18,333 nucleotides of DNA from RGIG4576 sp964606575 (GCA_964606575.1 CAZSHA010000048.1:1-18333); one strand, 5' to 3'; shown: positions 5,202 to 13,948, numbered from the stretch's first letter. The notes: generated from the sequence alone by a model not told the origin. Made by a program: numbers and translations.

Positions 5202-7724
5202 TTATTTTACGTAAACTTTCTTTACGTTGTCGCCGGCTCTTACTATGTAAGCGCCGCTTTCTACTTCAAATGTTGCAGCTCCTGCGATATTCTTAGCTAG
5301 AACCACTTGACCCAATGTGTTGTAGATAACCACTTCTACGTTGCTGTCGGCATTAACAGCAATCTTGCCGTCAACCACAGAGATAGCGTTGTCGCTAGCC
5401 ACTACGTCTTCTACGCCAGTTGTATCGGTGAAGTTTCCTGTTACAGTAGCTGTTTGACCGTAGTTACCAGTACACTTAATGAAATATACACCAGGTTCAG
5501 TAACTGTATATGTTATATAATATGTACTAACAAAAGTATTGTAGTCATAATAAGAAGTAGAATAAGCAAGTGCTGAAGTTCCATCACAACTATTATAAAG
5601 TTCCATGTTAAACCAGTTTGATGAAGTTATTTTGAACTCGCCTGCTGATAGGTTGGCAGAGTACCATACTGGTTGGCTGTTTGAAGCATTGCTGTCTAGT
5701 GTGATAGTGGTGGTTTCTGCTGTAAGTTCAATTGGCTTGCTGCATGCTTCACCCGCATTCAAATCACGGATAGACACAGTCAAAGTAACATCTGTTTGTG
5801 CTGATGTTGAGATAACTTTAATTAATACAACATCCCCAGCTGTCACGGCTTTCTTTGTAGTGAATGTATAACTGTAGGTACTATTGTCGTATGATTTAAT
5901 AGAACTAGTAGAATTGCAATCTCCAACTTGAATGTCGTTGTAGCCGTTTGTGTAATAAGCAATGTTAGATTCAATTTCTACCATACCATCTTGTGTAGCA
6001 GTAAATGAATACCATGTAGTACCAGCTTCTGTAGCTATAGTAGTGCTACCAGCTTGTATTGCTATAGGCTTAGCGCATGATTCACCTTCAGCGAAATCTT
6101 CTTCTTCCACAGTGAATGTGGTAGCTTCGGTTGCTCCTTCAAGTTTGATGATATAAGATGTGCCTTCGGTAGCCTGAATCTTATAGGTGTTGTCGCTAGT
6201 TTTCACGTCATAGTAGCTAGTACGCAAGTCGCAACTTTTAGGGAATGTGACAGTTATACCAGAGACTGCAGGCGTTACTGCAAGCCAACCGGTTTGTGTT
6301 GCTGTATAAGTGTAATATGCAGGACTGCTAGCTGCAAGGTTGTTAGTGCCACTCACTGCTTCTATCGCCATGCTGCATGTTTCTCCGGCTTTCACCTCTT
6401 CGTATGTTATAGTAGCTGTTTTTTCATTCTTGCCTTCAGCCATTGCTATTTCAAATATGTAGGTGGTGTTGGCTGTAGCTTCAGTCTTTGCACTGCCATA
6501 TCCTGATGCAAGTAGAGAACCGCTTGATGTACAGATTCTAATATTAGAGTTTTGTGCGTCAGCTATATTTATTGTCATCCATTTGTTAGCTTCCCAATCG
6601 CTTGGAGTTGTCAATTGGTAGTAGTAAGTGCCATTATAGATAGGAGTTGTAAACTCATTGTTGCTTAGAATGATAGGATTGTAGTTTGAATCGCCTTGTT
6701 GATCGGCTTCTGCTTTGATATTGAAAGTTTCATCAGCTTCAGTTGCTTCTGATTTTTCCACTTTTAGGTAGTATGTCGTGCCTGAGTATACACTTTCACG
6801 AAGACCGAAGAATCCGCTCACAGAATTACCTTGGCTATATAGTGAGCCATAGCTGGTGTAATGTAGAGAGATTGTGCAGTTTTGAATTTCAGTATCAGAG
6901 TTGACAATCATATATGCGGCATCCGGAGTGTATTGATACCAATAAGTACCTGCTGCGGCAGGAAGTGTGTTAGTAGCGGCTCCGTCGAACGCATAATCGT
7001 AAGAGTCGCCTTTTTTAGGATAGGTCATTACGAAATTTCCCATTCCAGCGGAATAAGAACCGGCGGTGATAATATAAGTCTTGCCAGCTTCTACCGAAAC
7101 TTTGGCTGTGTAATAGTTAGCAGCGTATGATGCTGTGAAAGACTCAGAAGAGGATGCTGTTGATTCTTTAATGCTTCCGTTATATACATATTGTGGGAAA
7201 TTCATAACCAATACGCCGTTATCTCCTTCAGGCACAGTGTAAGATATATATGTTAGCGCAGAATTGCTGTAATATCCCGGTATATAGAAGGAACTGCCAT
7301 CGTTAGGTGCTACGATAGGGTCGCTTTCTGTTTTACCGCCGTCAACATCAGCTGCAACGTGTGATAGGGTATAGGTGAATGTTGAAGGGTCGCTACTTGT
7401 GTTGATAGATAAATATACGGTAGTGCTACCGGCAACTGGTAATGTTATGGTCATATAATCAGATGACCAAGTGGTAGAGATATAGTTGCCGTCACTATCG
7501 GTTGCGTTCACGTTGAAGCTTGAAGAACTTCCGGTGATTGATAGCAATTGGCTTTCTGTAGCTGTGTATTTGTAATATACGCCGCTATTTGCAGTTGTGC
7601 CATCAGGTAATTGGAAAGTTGTAGTGCTTTCGGTTAACTCGATAGCGGAGCTAGTGCTAGTGCCGTCTTGCGCGAATATGCACAAAGGGCATAGAATAGC
7701 TAGAATTAGTAGAATTTTTTTCAT
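5202..7724 (-). CDS. Secreted multi-repeat protein with T9SS C-terminal sorting tail
   Basis: The 840-residue protein has a classical signal peptide (two Lys, hydrophobic core, cleavage near residues 18-20, CIFAQD). The mature part is very rich in Ser, Thr and Tyr and poor in charge. It consists of about seven related beta-rich units of roughly 95-110 residues, starting near 22, 130, 237, 343, 446, 546 and 656. Units 5-7 share a start of the type GE(S/T/A)C.(K/M)(P/A)I followed about 20 residues later by WYS or YYTYTA. The last 70 residues (about 770-840) match the T9SS type A sorting domain: hydrophobic strands, YNTLGQVV, then GAYIVRAGDNVKKVYVK at the end. It should be exported across the outer membrane and anchored or released at the surface. 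No catalytic motif is visible, so adhesion or glycan binding is only a guess. It has its own promoter and terminator. Confidence 0.85.
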   Translation of the reverse strand: MKKILLILAILCPLCIFAQDGTSTSSAIELTESTTTFQLPDGTTANSGVYYKYTATESQLLSITGSSSSFNVNATDSDGNYISTTWSSDYMTITLPVAGSTTVYLSINTSSDPSTFTYTLSHVAADVDGGKTESDPIVAPNDGSSFYIPGYYSNSALTYISYTVPEGDNGVLVMNFPQYVYNGSIKESTASSSESFTASYAANYYTAKVSVEAGKTYIITAGSYSAGMGNFVMTYPKKGDSYDYAFDGAATNTLPAAAGTYWYQYTPDAAYMIVNSDTEIQNCTISLHYTSYGSLYSQGNSVSGFFGLRESVYSGTTYYLKVEKSEATEADETFNIKAEADQQGDSNYNPIILSNNEFTTPIYNGTYYYQLTTPSDWEANKWMTINIADAQNSNIRICTSSGSLLASGYGSAKTEATANTTYIFEIAMAEGKNEKTATITYEEVKAGETCSMAIEAVSGTNNLAASSPAYYTYTATQTGWLAVTPAVSGITVTFPKSCDLRTSYYDVKTSDNTYKIQATEGTSYIIKLEGATEATTFTVEEEDFAEGESCAKPIAIQAGSTTIATEAGTTWYSFTATQDGMVEIESNIAYYTNGYNDIQVGDCNSTSSIKSYDNSTYSYTFTTKKAVTAGDVVLIKVISTSAQTDVTLTVSIRDLNAGEACSKPIELTAETTTITLDSNASNSQPVWYSANLSAGEFKITSSNWFNMELYNSCDGTSALAYSTSYYDYNTFVSTYYITYTVTEPGVYFIKCTGNYGQTATVTGNFTDTTGVEDVVASDNAISVVDGKIAVNADSNVEVVIYNTLGQVVLAKNIAGAATFEVESGAYIVRAGDNVKKVYVK

Positions 7725-7803
7725 AATTGTTTTTGTTATAGTTAATAAAAAGATAATTTGCGAAACTCGTATGTTTGATCATTGATGTTTGATATGAATT
7801 TCG

Positions 7804-7835
7804 CAAAAGTAGTTATAAATCATTAAAAAAACAAA
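7804..7835 (-). promoter_or_regulatory. Promoter of the T9SS repeat protein gene
   Basis: On the minus strand, TTTG (7832-7835) and TACTTTTG (7804-7811) match the Bacteroidota -33 and -7 elements with a 20-bp spacer. The ATG lies about 80 bp downstream at 7724, giving a leader of about 70 nt. The promoter sits just after the end of the SulP gene, so the two genes are probably transcribed separately although no clear terminator is seen between them. Confidence 0.75.
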
Positions 7836-7862
7836 GTATTTTGTAAATTTATAAAGTTTTGA

Positions 7863-9575
7863 CTACCAACTAATGTCTTGCATGCTGTTCTTGTTGTCGG
7901 CGAGCTTGTTGGCAAGGGCCACAGCCTTGGTGATATGGTCGCAAATGTGGTCTTCGCCAATTAGCTTGTCGATATGGGCATGAAGCAACACCTCTTTCAC
8001 GTTAGGTACTACACCAGAAAGTACTACGTGTATGCCATCGTTCTTTGACGACTGTATGAGAGTTTCTAAGTTGTGGATACCAGTAGAGTCGATGAACGGC
8101 ACGCGTCGCATGCGGATGATACGCACATGGGGCTTGTCGCCCATTGACCGCATCATGTCTTCAAATTTGTTGGCGACGCCGAAGAAAAACGGACCGTCAA
8201 TCTCGTAAATCTCGACACCTTGGCTCACGTGCAGAATTTCGTGTGTGGTGTTCTCAGTGCCTTCGGCAAGGTCAATTTGGTCGCTGAACACCTTAATTTG
8301 AGTATTTTCCATAACGCGTCGCAAGAATAGCAACAATGCGAGAAGCAGACCTATTTCGATAGCGATGGTCAAGTCGAACACCACGGTGAGGATGAATGTC
8401 ACCACAAGCACGGCAATGTCGGACTTAGGATTCTGGAATATACCCACAACGGTACGCCATCCACTCATGTTGTAAGCCACCATGACTAGCACGCCAGCAA
8501 GGCAAGCCATAGGCACATAGTTGATGAGCGGCATCAAGAACAAGAAAATGAGCAGAAGCACTACTGCATGGATGATGCCGGCAACTGGGGTGCGGCCGCC
8601 GTTGGTTATATTGGTCATTGTGCGGGCGATAGCTCCGGTGACAGGAATTCCGCCGAAGAACGGAACAACCACGTTAGCCACGCCTTGACCTATAAGCTCG
8701 GTGTTGTTGCGGGTGCGATTGCCAGTAGCACCGTCGGCTACTGTTGCCGAGAGCAACGACTCGATAGCTCCCAAAATGGCTATGGTGAATGCCGATGGCA
8801 GAAGCACATTGATAGTGGTCATGTTGATGCCTAACCAGTGAGGAGCGGGTATTTCGGCTGGGAGCTTGCCGAAACGGTCACCTATGGTTTCGATTCCCGT
8901 AAGTCCGAAAAACTCTTTAGCCAAATATACGGCTATTGTCATTACGATGATTGCTATAAGGGCTCCAGGCAGTTTCTTCGACACGTATGGGGTCAAGGCA
9001 ATGATTGCTATGGTGATAAGGCTGACGATTAGGGTAGGTGTGCTGATAGAATCCATGTTTTGGAAATATACAGCCCACTTGCCAATGAAGTCGCCTGGGA
9101 CTTTATCTATTTGCAGACCAAGCAGGTCGACAATCTGCGTGGAGAATATGGTTAGCGCGATACCGCTGGTGAATCCCACTACTATGGGATAGGGGATGAA
9201 CTTGATGATAGTTCCCAGCTTGAATGCACCTAATAATATAAGAATCAGTCCAGCCAAGAATGTGGCAATGGCAAGTCCTTGCAGACCGTAAAGCTGGATG
9301 ATGTTGTAGACGATGACGATGAAAGCTCCAGTGGGACCGCCTATCTGAACGCTGTTGCCTCCTAATGCCGAAACTAGGAAACCACCAATGATAGCCGTAA
9401 TCAAACCTACCGACGGCGTGACACCGCTAGCGATACCGAATGCGATAGCTAATGGCAACGCCACTATACCAACAACAACGCCCGCAACCAAGTCGTTGCG
9501 GAACTTCGCCCAAGAATAATTCCTTAATTCACTCAAAAATTTGGGCTTAAACTCAACTTTTCCGCTTAAATTCAT
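7863..9575 (-). CDS. SulP family anion transporter with STAS domain
   Basis: Inner-membrane transporter of the SLC26/SulP family, which moves anions such as sulfate or bicarbonate. The 570-residue protein has an N-terminal membrane region (about residues 25-420) with the family features GGPTGAFIV (about 79-87), GAIESLLSATVAD (about 269-281) and an NRTRNNTELIGQGVAN block (about 286-301). A cytoplasmic STAS domain follows (about 450-555) with the conserved RRVPFIDSTG loop (ending near residue 499); the Ser is the position phosphorylated in anti-sigma antagonists. Length is normal for the family. The ATG at 9575 is the first in the frame. No consensus promoter is visible upstream; TAAATTTA at 9610-9617 is a weak -7 candidate. 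Metabolic neighbours do not settle the substrate. Confidence 0.93.
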   Translation of the reverse strand: MNLSGKVEFKPKFLSELRNYSWAKFRNDLVAGVVVGIVALPLAIAFGIASGVTPSVGLITAIIGGFLVSALGGNSVQIGGPTGAFIVIVYNIIQLYGLQGLAIATFLAGLILILLGAFKLGTIIKFIPYPIVVGFTSGIALTIFSTQIVDLLGLQIDKVPGDFIGKWAVYFQNMDSISTPTLIVSLITIAIIALTPYVSKKLPGALIAIIVMTIAVYLAKEFFGLTGIETIGDRFGKLPAEIPAPHWLGINMTTINVLLPSAFTIAILGAIESLLSATVADGATGNRTRNNTELIGQGVANVVVPFFGGIPVTGAIARTMTNITNGGRTPVAGIIHAVVLLLIFLFLMPLINYVPMACLAGVLVMVAYNMSGWRTVVGIFQNPKSDIAVLVVTFILTVVFDLTIAIEIGLLLALLLFLRRVMENTQIKVFSDQIDLAEGTENTTHEILHVSQGVEIYEIDGPFFFGVANKFEDMMRSMGDKPHVRIIRMRRVPFIDSTGIHNLETLIQSSKNDGIHVVLSGVVPNVKEVLLHAHIDKLIGEDHICDHITKAVALANKLADNKNSMQDISW

Positions 9576-9668
9576 ATTGATATAAACCTTAAAACAATCT
9601 TCTACACCCTAAATTTAGCCGTATGTGATTCCGATTAGCTGGTATCGGGATATGCTGGCGTGCGGCAT

Positions 9669-9694
9669 AAAAATAGCCCCTTAAGAAAGGGGCT
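9669..9694 (-). terminator. Rho-independent terminator of the RNase R gene
   Basis: AGCCCCTT (9675-9682) and AAGGGGCT (9687-9694) form a perfect 8-bp stem with a 4-nt loop. On the minus strand it is followed by ATTTTTA. It lies about 70 bp past the RNase R stop and separates that transcript from the SulP gene. Confidence 0.85.
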
Positions 9695-9761
9695 ACAAAG
9701 TTAAGGATTATTTACAAATTTTCCAAAATTTTCTCAATTTGAGGCGGGAGATTGAAGACGG

Positions 9762-12074
9762 TTAACGCTTACGCTTCTTCTTGCTCTTGGTTTCGAGCTT
9801 TTGGCGTTTCTGCTCCCTCTTTTCTTGCCTTTTCTCTCTGGCGATTCTCTTTTTCTCTTGGATTTCCTCCAGTTTGGAGCGTGACTCGGTGATAGGCGCT
9901 TTGTCGATGCGGCGAGAGTCGACAGGGTGGTTCTCGTCAACAAGTACGAAGTCCAATTGCTTATGCACCAAGTCGGCACGTGCAATCTGTATGGTCACCT
10001 TGTCGCCTAGCTGGTAGCGCTGTCGTGTGTTGCGTCCTATTAGGCAGTAGTTTTTCTCGTCAAGCTCGTAATAGTCGCCTTCCAAGTCACGTATAGGCAC
10101 AAGACCCTCGCACTTGTTCTCGTCAAGCTCGACATATATGCCCCATTCGGTAACGCCTGATATTACGCCTGTGTATACGTTGCCTAGGCGTTCGCCCAAG
10201 TATTCCACCTGCTTGTATTTGATAGATGCTCGTTCGGCATTGGATGCCAACAATTCCATTTCGCTGGAATGTTTGCACTCCTCTTCTAGATGAGCTTGGT
10301 TTACTGCACGACCTCCAGCCAAGTATCGCTCGAGCAAGCGGTGCACCATCATGTCGGGGTAGCGGCGAATGGGCGAGGTGAAGTGGGTATAATAGTCAAA
10401 TGCCAGTCCATAGTGACCTATGTTGACGGTGGTGTATATTGCCTTTGCCATAGAGCGTATGGCTAGTGTTGAAATCAAGTTTTCTTCAGGGCGGTCTTTC
10501 ACGTCGGACAATAGGCGGTTAAGCGACTGATTAGTTTCGATAGCCTTGCCTGTGGTTTTCACCTTATGTCCGAATCGGCGGGCAATCTCGGCAAGATTGG
10601 TCATCTTGTCTTGATCGGGGTTGTCGTGTACACGATACACGAACGTCTTTGGTTTCCTGTTGCCCGAAACTTTGCCTATACATTCGGCAACTTTTTTGTT
10701 GGCGAGCAACATAAATTCCTCAATCAGTTTGTTAGCTTCTTTAGCCCGCTTGAAAAAGACATCGACAGGTCGTCCGTTCTCGTCGATGTCGAAACGCACC
10801 TCTGTGCGGTCGAAGTTGACCGAGCCGTGCTCGAAACGCGCGTCACGCAACTTTATGGCAAGCTCGTTGAGCTTCAGAATTTCTTCTTTGAAGTCGCCTT
10901 CGCCTGATTCTATCACTTCTTGCGCTTCCTCGTAGGTGAAACGGCGGTCGCTCTTGATGACGGTTCGGCAAATGTCGTATTTCTTCACTTCGGCATTGTC
11001 GTCAAGCTCTAAGATGCAGGCGAAAGCTAGCTTTTCCTCGTTGGGTCGCAGCGAGCATATATTGTTGCATAGCCTTTCGGGCAACATCGGGATAGTGCGG
11101 TCTACCAAATATATAGAGGTGGCTCTCTCTTGAGCTTCTTTGTCGATGAGTGTGCCAGGCTTCACGTAGTGAGTAACGTCGGCAATGTGTACGCCTACTT
11201 CCCAATTGCCGTTAGGCAACTGGCGGAACGAAAGAGCATCGTCAAAGTCCTTGGCATCTCTAGGGTCGATGGTGAAAGTGGTGATGTTGCGGTAGTCTTT
11301 GCGTGATGCGATGATTTCGGGGGTGATGCGGTCGTCAATCTTCTCGGCTTCAAGCTCCACTTCCTCCGGATAGCTGTAAGGCAAGCCGAATTCCGCCAAG
11401 ATGGCGTGAATCTCGGCGTTGTTGTTGCCAGCCTCGCCAAGCACATCTACAACCTCGCCTATAGGGCAGTTGGAGTTCTCGTTCCATTCCACGATACGCA
11501 CCGTCACCTTGTCGCCGCTTTTAGCATCCTTAATCATGTCGATAGGCAGAACGATGTCGGAAGCAAGGAACTTGCTGTCGGTGATAAGATGGGCGAAATA
11601 TTTCTCAACTTTGAGCGTGCCGACGAAAACCTGATCTTTACGCTTGATGATGCGTGTGACGATGGCTTCGGGCGCTCGTCCTGAACGCAAAGCCCCGACA
11701 TGCACCTCTACACGGTCGCCATTGAGGGCGTGCATGGAGTTGCGTTCGGCAACGAATATACCTTCACGGTCGCCGTCGTCAAGCACGACGGAGTTTTTGC
11801 CGTTGCTTCGGCGGCTGAATGTGCCTACCGCTATGTTGGTAATCATCTTTTTAGCTTTGAACCTGCCAGGCGATGTTTCAACTAGTTTCTCATGGTTGAC
11901 CATAGTTTCAAGAATTTCAACGATGAAAGCGTTGTTTTTTGGTGATTCTGCTCCGATGGCAGCCGCAATCTGCTTGTAATTGTAGGTGCCGCTGTCGTTT
12001 TTCTCAAAGAAGTTGGTTATGCCGTCTTTGAGGGCTTTTTTTGACATGGGCGGTTTTATTTTTTTCTTAGCCAT
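9762..12074 (-). CDS. rnr: Ribonuclease R
   Basis: Processive 3'-to-5' exoribonuclease of the RNase II/RNB superfamily that degrades structured RNA. The 770-residue protein has the usual order: an N-terminal helical region (about 8-75), cold-shock domains (about 80-230), the RNB catalytic domain (about 250-590) and an S1 domain (about 630-712), ending in a strongly basic Lys/Arg tail (about 735-770) typical of RNase R. The catalytic Asp cluster is intact in IDPRDAKDFDDA (D270, D276, D278, D279). The second family signature HYGLAFDYYTHFTSPIRRYPD is at about 554-574. The frame is open to an ATG at 12125, but MAKKKIKP at 12074 matches the family N-terminus, so it is chosen. The extra residues upstream (LSKARMATIFHLLFCI) look non-coding. 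Confidence 0.95.
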   Translation of the reverse strand: MAKKKIKPPMSKKALKDGITNFFEKNDSGTYNYKQIAAAIGAESPKNNAFIVEILETMVNHEKLVETSPGRFKAKKMITNIAVGTFSRRSNGKNSVVLDDGDREGIFVAERNSMHALNGDRVEVHVGALRSGRAPEAIVTRIIKRKDQVFVGTLKVEKYFAHLITDSKFLASDIVLPIDMIKDAKSGDKVTVRIVEWNENSNCPIGEVVDVLGEAGNNNAEIHAILAEFGLPYSYPEEVELEAEKIDDRITPEIIASRKDYRNITTFTIDPRDAKDFDDALSFRQLPNGNWEVGVHIADVTHYVKPGTLIDKEAQERATSIYLVDRTIPMLPERLCNNICSLRPNEEKLAFACILELDDNAEVKKYDICRTVIKSDRRFTYEEAQEVIESGEGDFKEEILKLNELAIKLRDARFEHGSVNFDRTEVRFDIDENGRPVDVFFKRAKEANKLIEEFMLLANKKVAECIGKVSGNRKPKTFVYRVHDNPDQDKMTNLAEIARRFGHKVKTTGKAIETNQSLNRLLSDVKDRPEENLISTLAIRSMAKAIYTTVNIGHYGLAFDYYTHFTSPIRRYPDMMVHRLLERYLAGGRAVNQAHLEEECKHSSEMELLASNAERASIKYKQVEYLGERLGNVYTGVISGVTEWGIYVELDENKCEGLVPIRDLEGDYYELDEKNYCLIGRNTRQRYQLGDKVTIQIARADLVHKQLDFVLVDENHPVDSRRIDKAPITESRSKLEEIQEKKRIAREKRQEKREQKRQKLETKSKKKRKR

Positions 12075-12177
12075 AATGCAAAATAATAGGTGAAAAATTG
12101 TCGCCATCCTAGCCTTAGAGAGCATGGAGTAGGATAATCCTAGCCACCTCTTGTGGCATAATGGCTGAATGTGTTTA

Positions 12178-12185
12178 CAAATATA
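12178..12185 (-). promoter_or_regulatory. Candidate -7 promoter element of rnr
   Basis: The minus strand reads TATATTTG, a full match to TAnnTTTG, about 100 bp before the chosen rnr ATG. No clear TTTG lies at the expected -33 position, so this is a moderate call. Confidence 0.4.
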
Positions 12186-12250
12186 ACATTAAAAAGTGTA
12201 ATTGTTTTTAGAAACCCAATGAATTTTTAGAAGTTGTTTCGATTTGTGAT

Positions 12251-12289
12251 AAAAAACAAATCCAGCTACACATCTCGCGCCACTGGATT
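12251..12289 (-). terminator. Terminator downstream of metY or of a candidate small RNA
   Basis: AATCCAG (12283-12289, minus-strand reading) pairs with CTGGATT (12265-12259) as a 7-bp stem, extendable by one pair on the outside, with a 17-nt loop that can itself fold (GCGC with GTGT). On the minus strand it is followed by TG and six T residues. It lies 184 bp past the metY stop, further than usual for a terminator. Confidence 0.6.
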
Positions 12290-12384
12290 CCTAACCTATG
12301 ATTCACTTATTTGTTGTTGCTTTGTTAATGTTAAAGTTGTGTAGTTTTATGAAAAGTATTACAAATTTTGTATGTGCAAAGATA
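12251..12384 (-). ncRNA. Candidate small RNA of about 120 nt
   Basis: A full -7 match (TATCTTTG, 12377-12384, minus strand) lies upstream of a terminator at 12251-12289, with no open frame of note between them. Transcription would start near 12370 and end near 12251. The -33 position has no good TTTG. The alternative is that this is only a long 3' untranslated region of metY, so the call is a hypothesis. Confidence 0.3.
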
Positions 12385-12472
12385 GAATTAAATTCTTGAA
12401 TAATTACTAATAAAATATGTGCATTAACAAATATTAAGTGTTAGTGCCACATATTCACACATGAGAAATGCT

Positions 12473-13762
12473 TCAAACTTTTTCTAGGGCTTGTTTTAAG
12501 TCATCTATGATGTCGTCAATATGCTCTGTTCCTATACTCAAGCGAACTGTCGACGGTGTTATGTTCTGGTCGGCAAGCTCTTGAGGCGACATTTGCGAGT
12601 GAGTGGTGGTGTAAGGGTGGATAACCAAGCTCTTTACGTCGGCAACATTGGCAAGCAGCGAGAATATTTCCAGCGAGTCGATGAATCGCCAAGCCTCTTC
12701 CAAACCGCCCTTAATCTCGAAGGTGAAAATGCTTCCGCCGTCGTTAGGAAAATACTTCTTGTATAGTTCGTGGTCGGGATGTGATGGTAATGAAGGGTGA
12801 TTTACTTTTGCTACTTTAGGGTGGCTGGCTAGGAAATTTACTACTTTAATAGTATTCTCAACATGACGTTCTACTCGCAACGACAAGGTTTCCAATCCCT
12901 GTATAAGAATCCATGCGTTGAATGGGCTGATAGTGGCCCCAGTGTCACGTAGGATGACGGCACGGATGCGGGTGACGAAAGCGGCTTCGCCTGCAACATC
13001 GGCAAATACTGCTCCGTGATAGCTTGGGTCTGGCTTGGCGATTGTAGGGAATTTGTCGGCATTGGCTTTCCAGTCGAATTTACCGCCATCTACGATGATA
13101 CCTCCAAGGGTAGAACCGTGACCGCCAATGAACTTTGTAGCCGAGTGAATCACGACATCGGCACCATGCTCGATAGGGCGGATGAGGAACGGTGTGCCGA
13201 AAGTGTTGTCGACTATTAGCGGTACGTTGTGGCGGTGTGCAACTTCGGCAACGGCATCAAGATTGGTGACATCGGAATTAGGGTTACCGAAGGTTTCAAC
13301 ATATACAGCCTTCGTGTTAGGCTGGATTGCCGCCTCTAGGGCTTTAAGATCGTTGACTTTCACGATAGTGTTGGTGATGCCCTGTGTGGCAAGCGTGTGT
13401 GTGATAAGGTTGAAAGAGCCTCCGTAAAGGTTGTCGGCTGCGACAATGTGGTCGCCAACACCTAAAATGTTTTGTAATGCGTATGTGGCAGCCGCAGCTC
13501 CGCTGGCTACAGCTAGTGCGGCAACACCGCCTTCAAGCGCGGCGATACGCTTTTCCAACACGTCTTGAGTGGAGTTGGTCAAACGGCCATATATATTGCC
13601 AGCATCCCGTAATCCGAAGCGGTCGGCGGCATGTTGCGAGTTGTGAAACACATAGGATGTAGTTTGATAGATAGGAACGGCACGAGAATCAGTTGCCGGA
13701 TCGGCTTGTTCTTGACCAACGTGTAATTGCAGTGTTTCGAAGTGTAATTTGTTCTTTGCCAT
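12473..13762 (-). CDS. metY: O-acetylhomoserine sulfhydrylase (PLP-dependent)
   Basis: Cytoplasmic enzyme that makes homocysteine (or methionine precursors) from O-acetylhomoserine and sulfide, often annotated O-acetylhomoserine aminocarboxypropyltransferase/cysteine synthase. The 429-residue protein is a full-length Cys/Met-metabolism PLP enzyme (fold type I). It starts FETLQLHVGQ..DP.T.SRAVPIYQTTSYVF and has the cofactor site IVDNTFGTP (D185) and SATKFIGGHG with K210 as the Schiff-base lysine. The C-terminal signature PHSQ-like segment TTHSQMSPQELADQNITPSTVRLSIGTEH is intact. The length, near 430 rather than about 390, favours MetY over MetB/MetC/MetZ. Its promoter is back to back with that of an Lrp/AsnC regulator, which probably controls it. 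The leader is unstructured and shows no SAM riboswitch. Confidence 0.95.
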   Translation of the reverse strand: MAKNKLHFETLQLHVGQEQADPATDSRAVPIYQTTSYVFHNSQHAADRFGLRDAGNIYGRLTNSTQDVLEKRIAALEGGVAALAVASGAAAATYALQNILGVGDHIVAADNLYGGSFNLITHTLATQGITNTIVKVNDLKALEAAIQPNTKAVYVETFGNPNSDVTNLDAVAEVAHRHNVPLIVDNTFGTPFLIRPIEHGADVVIHSATKFIGGHGSTLGGIIVDGGKFDWKANADKFPTIAKPDPSYHGAVFADVAGEAAFVTRIRAVILRDTGATISPFNAWILIQGLETLSLRVERHVENTIKVVNFLASHPKVAKVNHPSLPSHPDHELYKKYFPNDGGSIFTFEIKGGLEEAWRFIDSLEIFSLLANVADVKSLVIHPYTTTHSQMSPQELADQNITPSTVRLSIGTEHIDDIIDDLKQALEKV

Positions 13763-13815
13763 AATCGTAAATTTTTATTTTGTTTATACCTATTGTTTTT
13801 GTTGTTTTGTGCTGG

Positions 13816-13847
13816 CAAAGTTATGTTTGCTAGGAAAAAATAACAAG
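13816..13847 (-). promoter_or_regulatory. Promoter of metY
   Basis: On the minus strand, TAACTTTG (13816-13823) is a full -7 match and CTTG (13844-13847) a near -33 match at a 20-bp spacing. The ATG is about 54 bp downstream. The -33 box lies next to that of the divergent regulator gene. Confidence 0.65.
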
Positions 13848-13850
13848 AAA

Positions 13851-13882
13851 ATTTTTTATTTCAGAAAATATACCTATTTTTG
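13851..13882 (+). promoter_or_regulatory. Promoter of the Lrp/AsnC regulator gene
   Basis: TATTTTTG at 13875-13882 is a full -7 match; the 20-bp-spaced -33 position (13851-13854, ATTT, in a run of T) is partial. The ATG at 13949 would follow a leader of about 60 nt. The 51 bp between this -7 box and that of metY are A+T rich and a likely site for regulator binding. Confidence 0.55.
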
Positions 13883-13948
13883 CATTAAATAGAAGAAAAT
13901 AAATGCACATACCCCCTGATTAGCGGCAGGTGTGTAGAAAATTTTAAT

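Larger units (their letters stand above)
12075..12472. other. Long intergenic region between rnr and metY
   Basis: About 400 bp without a credible protein gene; A+T rich. It holds a probable rnr promoter (12178-12185), a long-loop terminator read on the minus strand (12251-12289), a 13-bp palindrome (12360-12372) and a second minus-strand -7 motif (12377-12384). Together the last three could define a small RNA gene. A short inverted repeat GCCAC/GTGGC lies at 12143-12157 in the predicted rnr leader. Confidence 0.6.

Noticed and set aside
9631..9648. CCGAT/ATCGG inverted repeat upstream of the SulP gene
   Set aside because: Only a 5-bp stem with an 8-nt loop, no neighbouring signal; within chance expectation.
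12075..12125. N-terminal extension of RNase R from an ATG at 12125
   Set aside because: The added 17 residues do not resemble the family, while MAKKKIKP at 12074 does.
13763..13815. Possible SAM or similar riboswitch upstream of metY
   Set aside because: The leader is only about 50 nt, very A-rich and without stems, so no riboswitch can fit.
13907..13935. Possible hairpin in the leader of the Lrp/AsnC gene
   Set aside because: Pairing needs a 3-nt bulge and a G-U pair, and no T-tract or anti-terminator is present; too weak to call.
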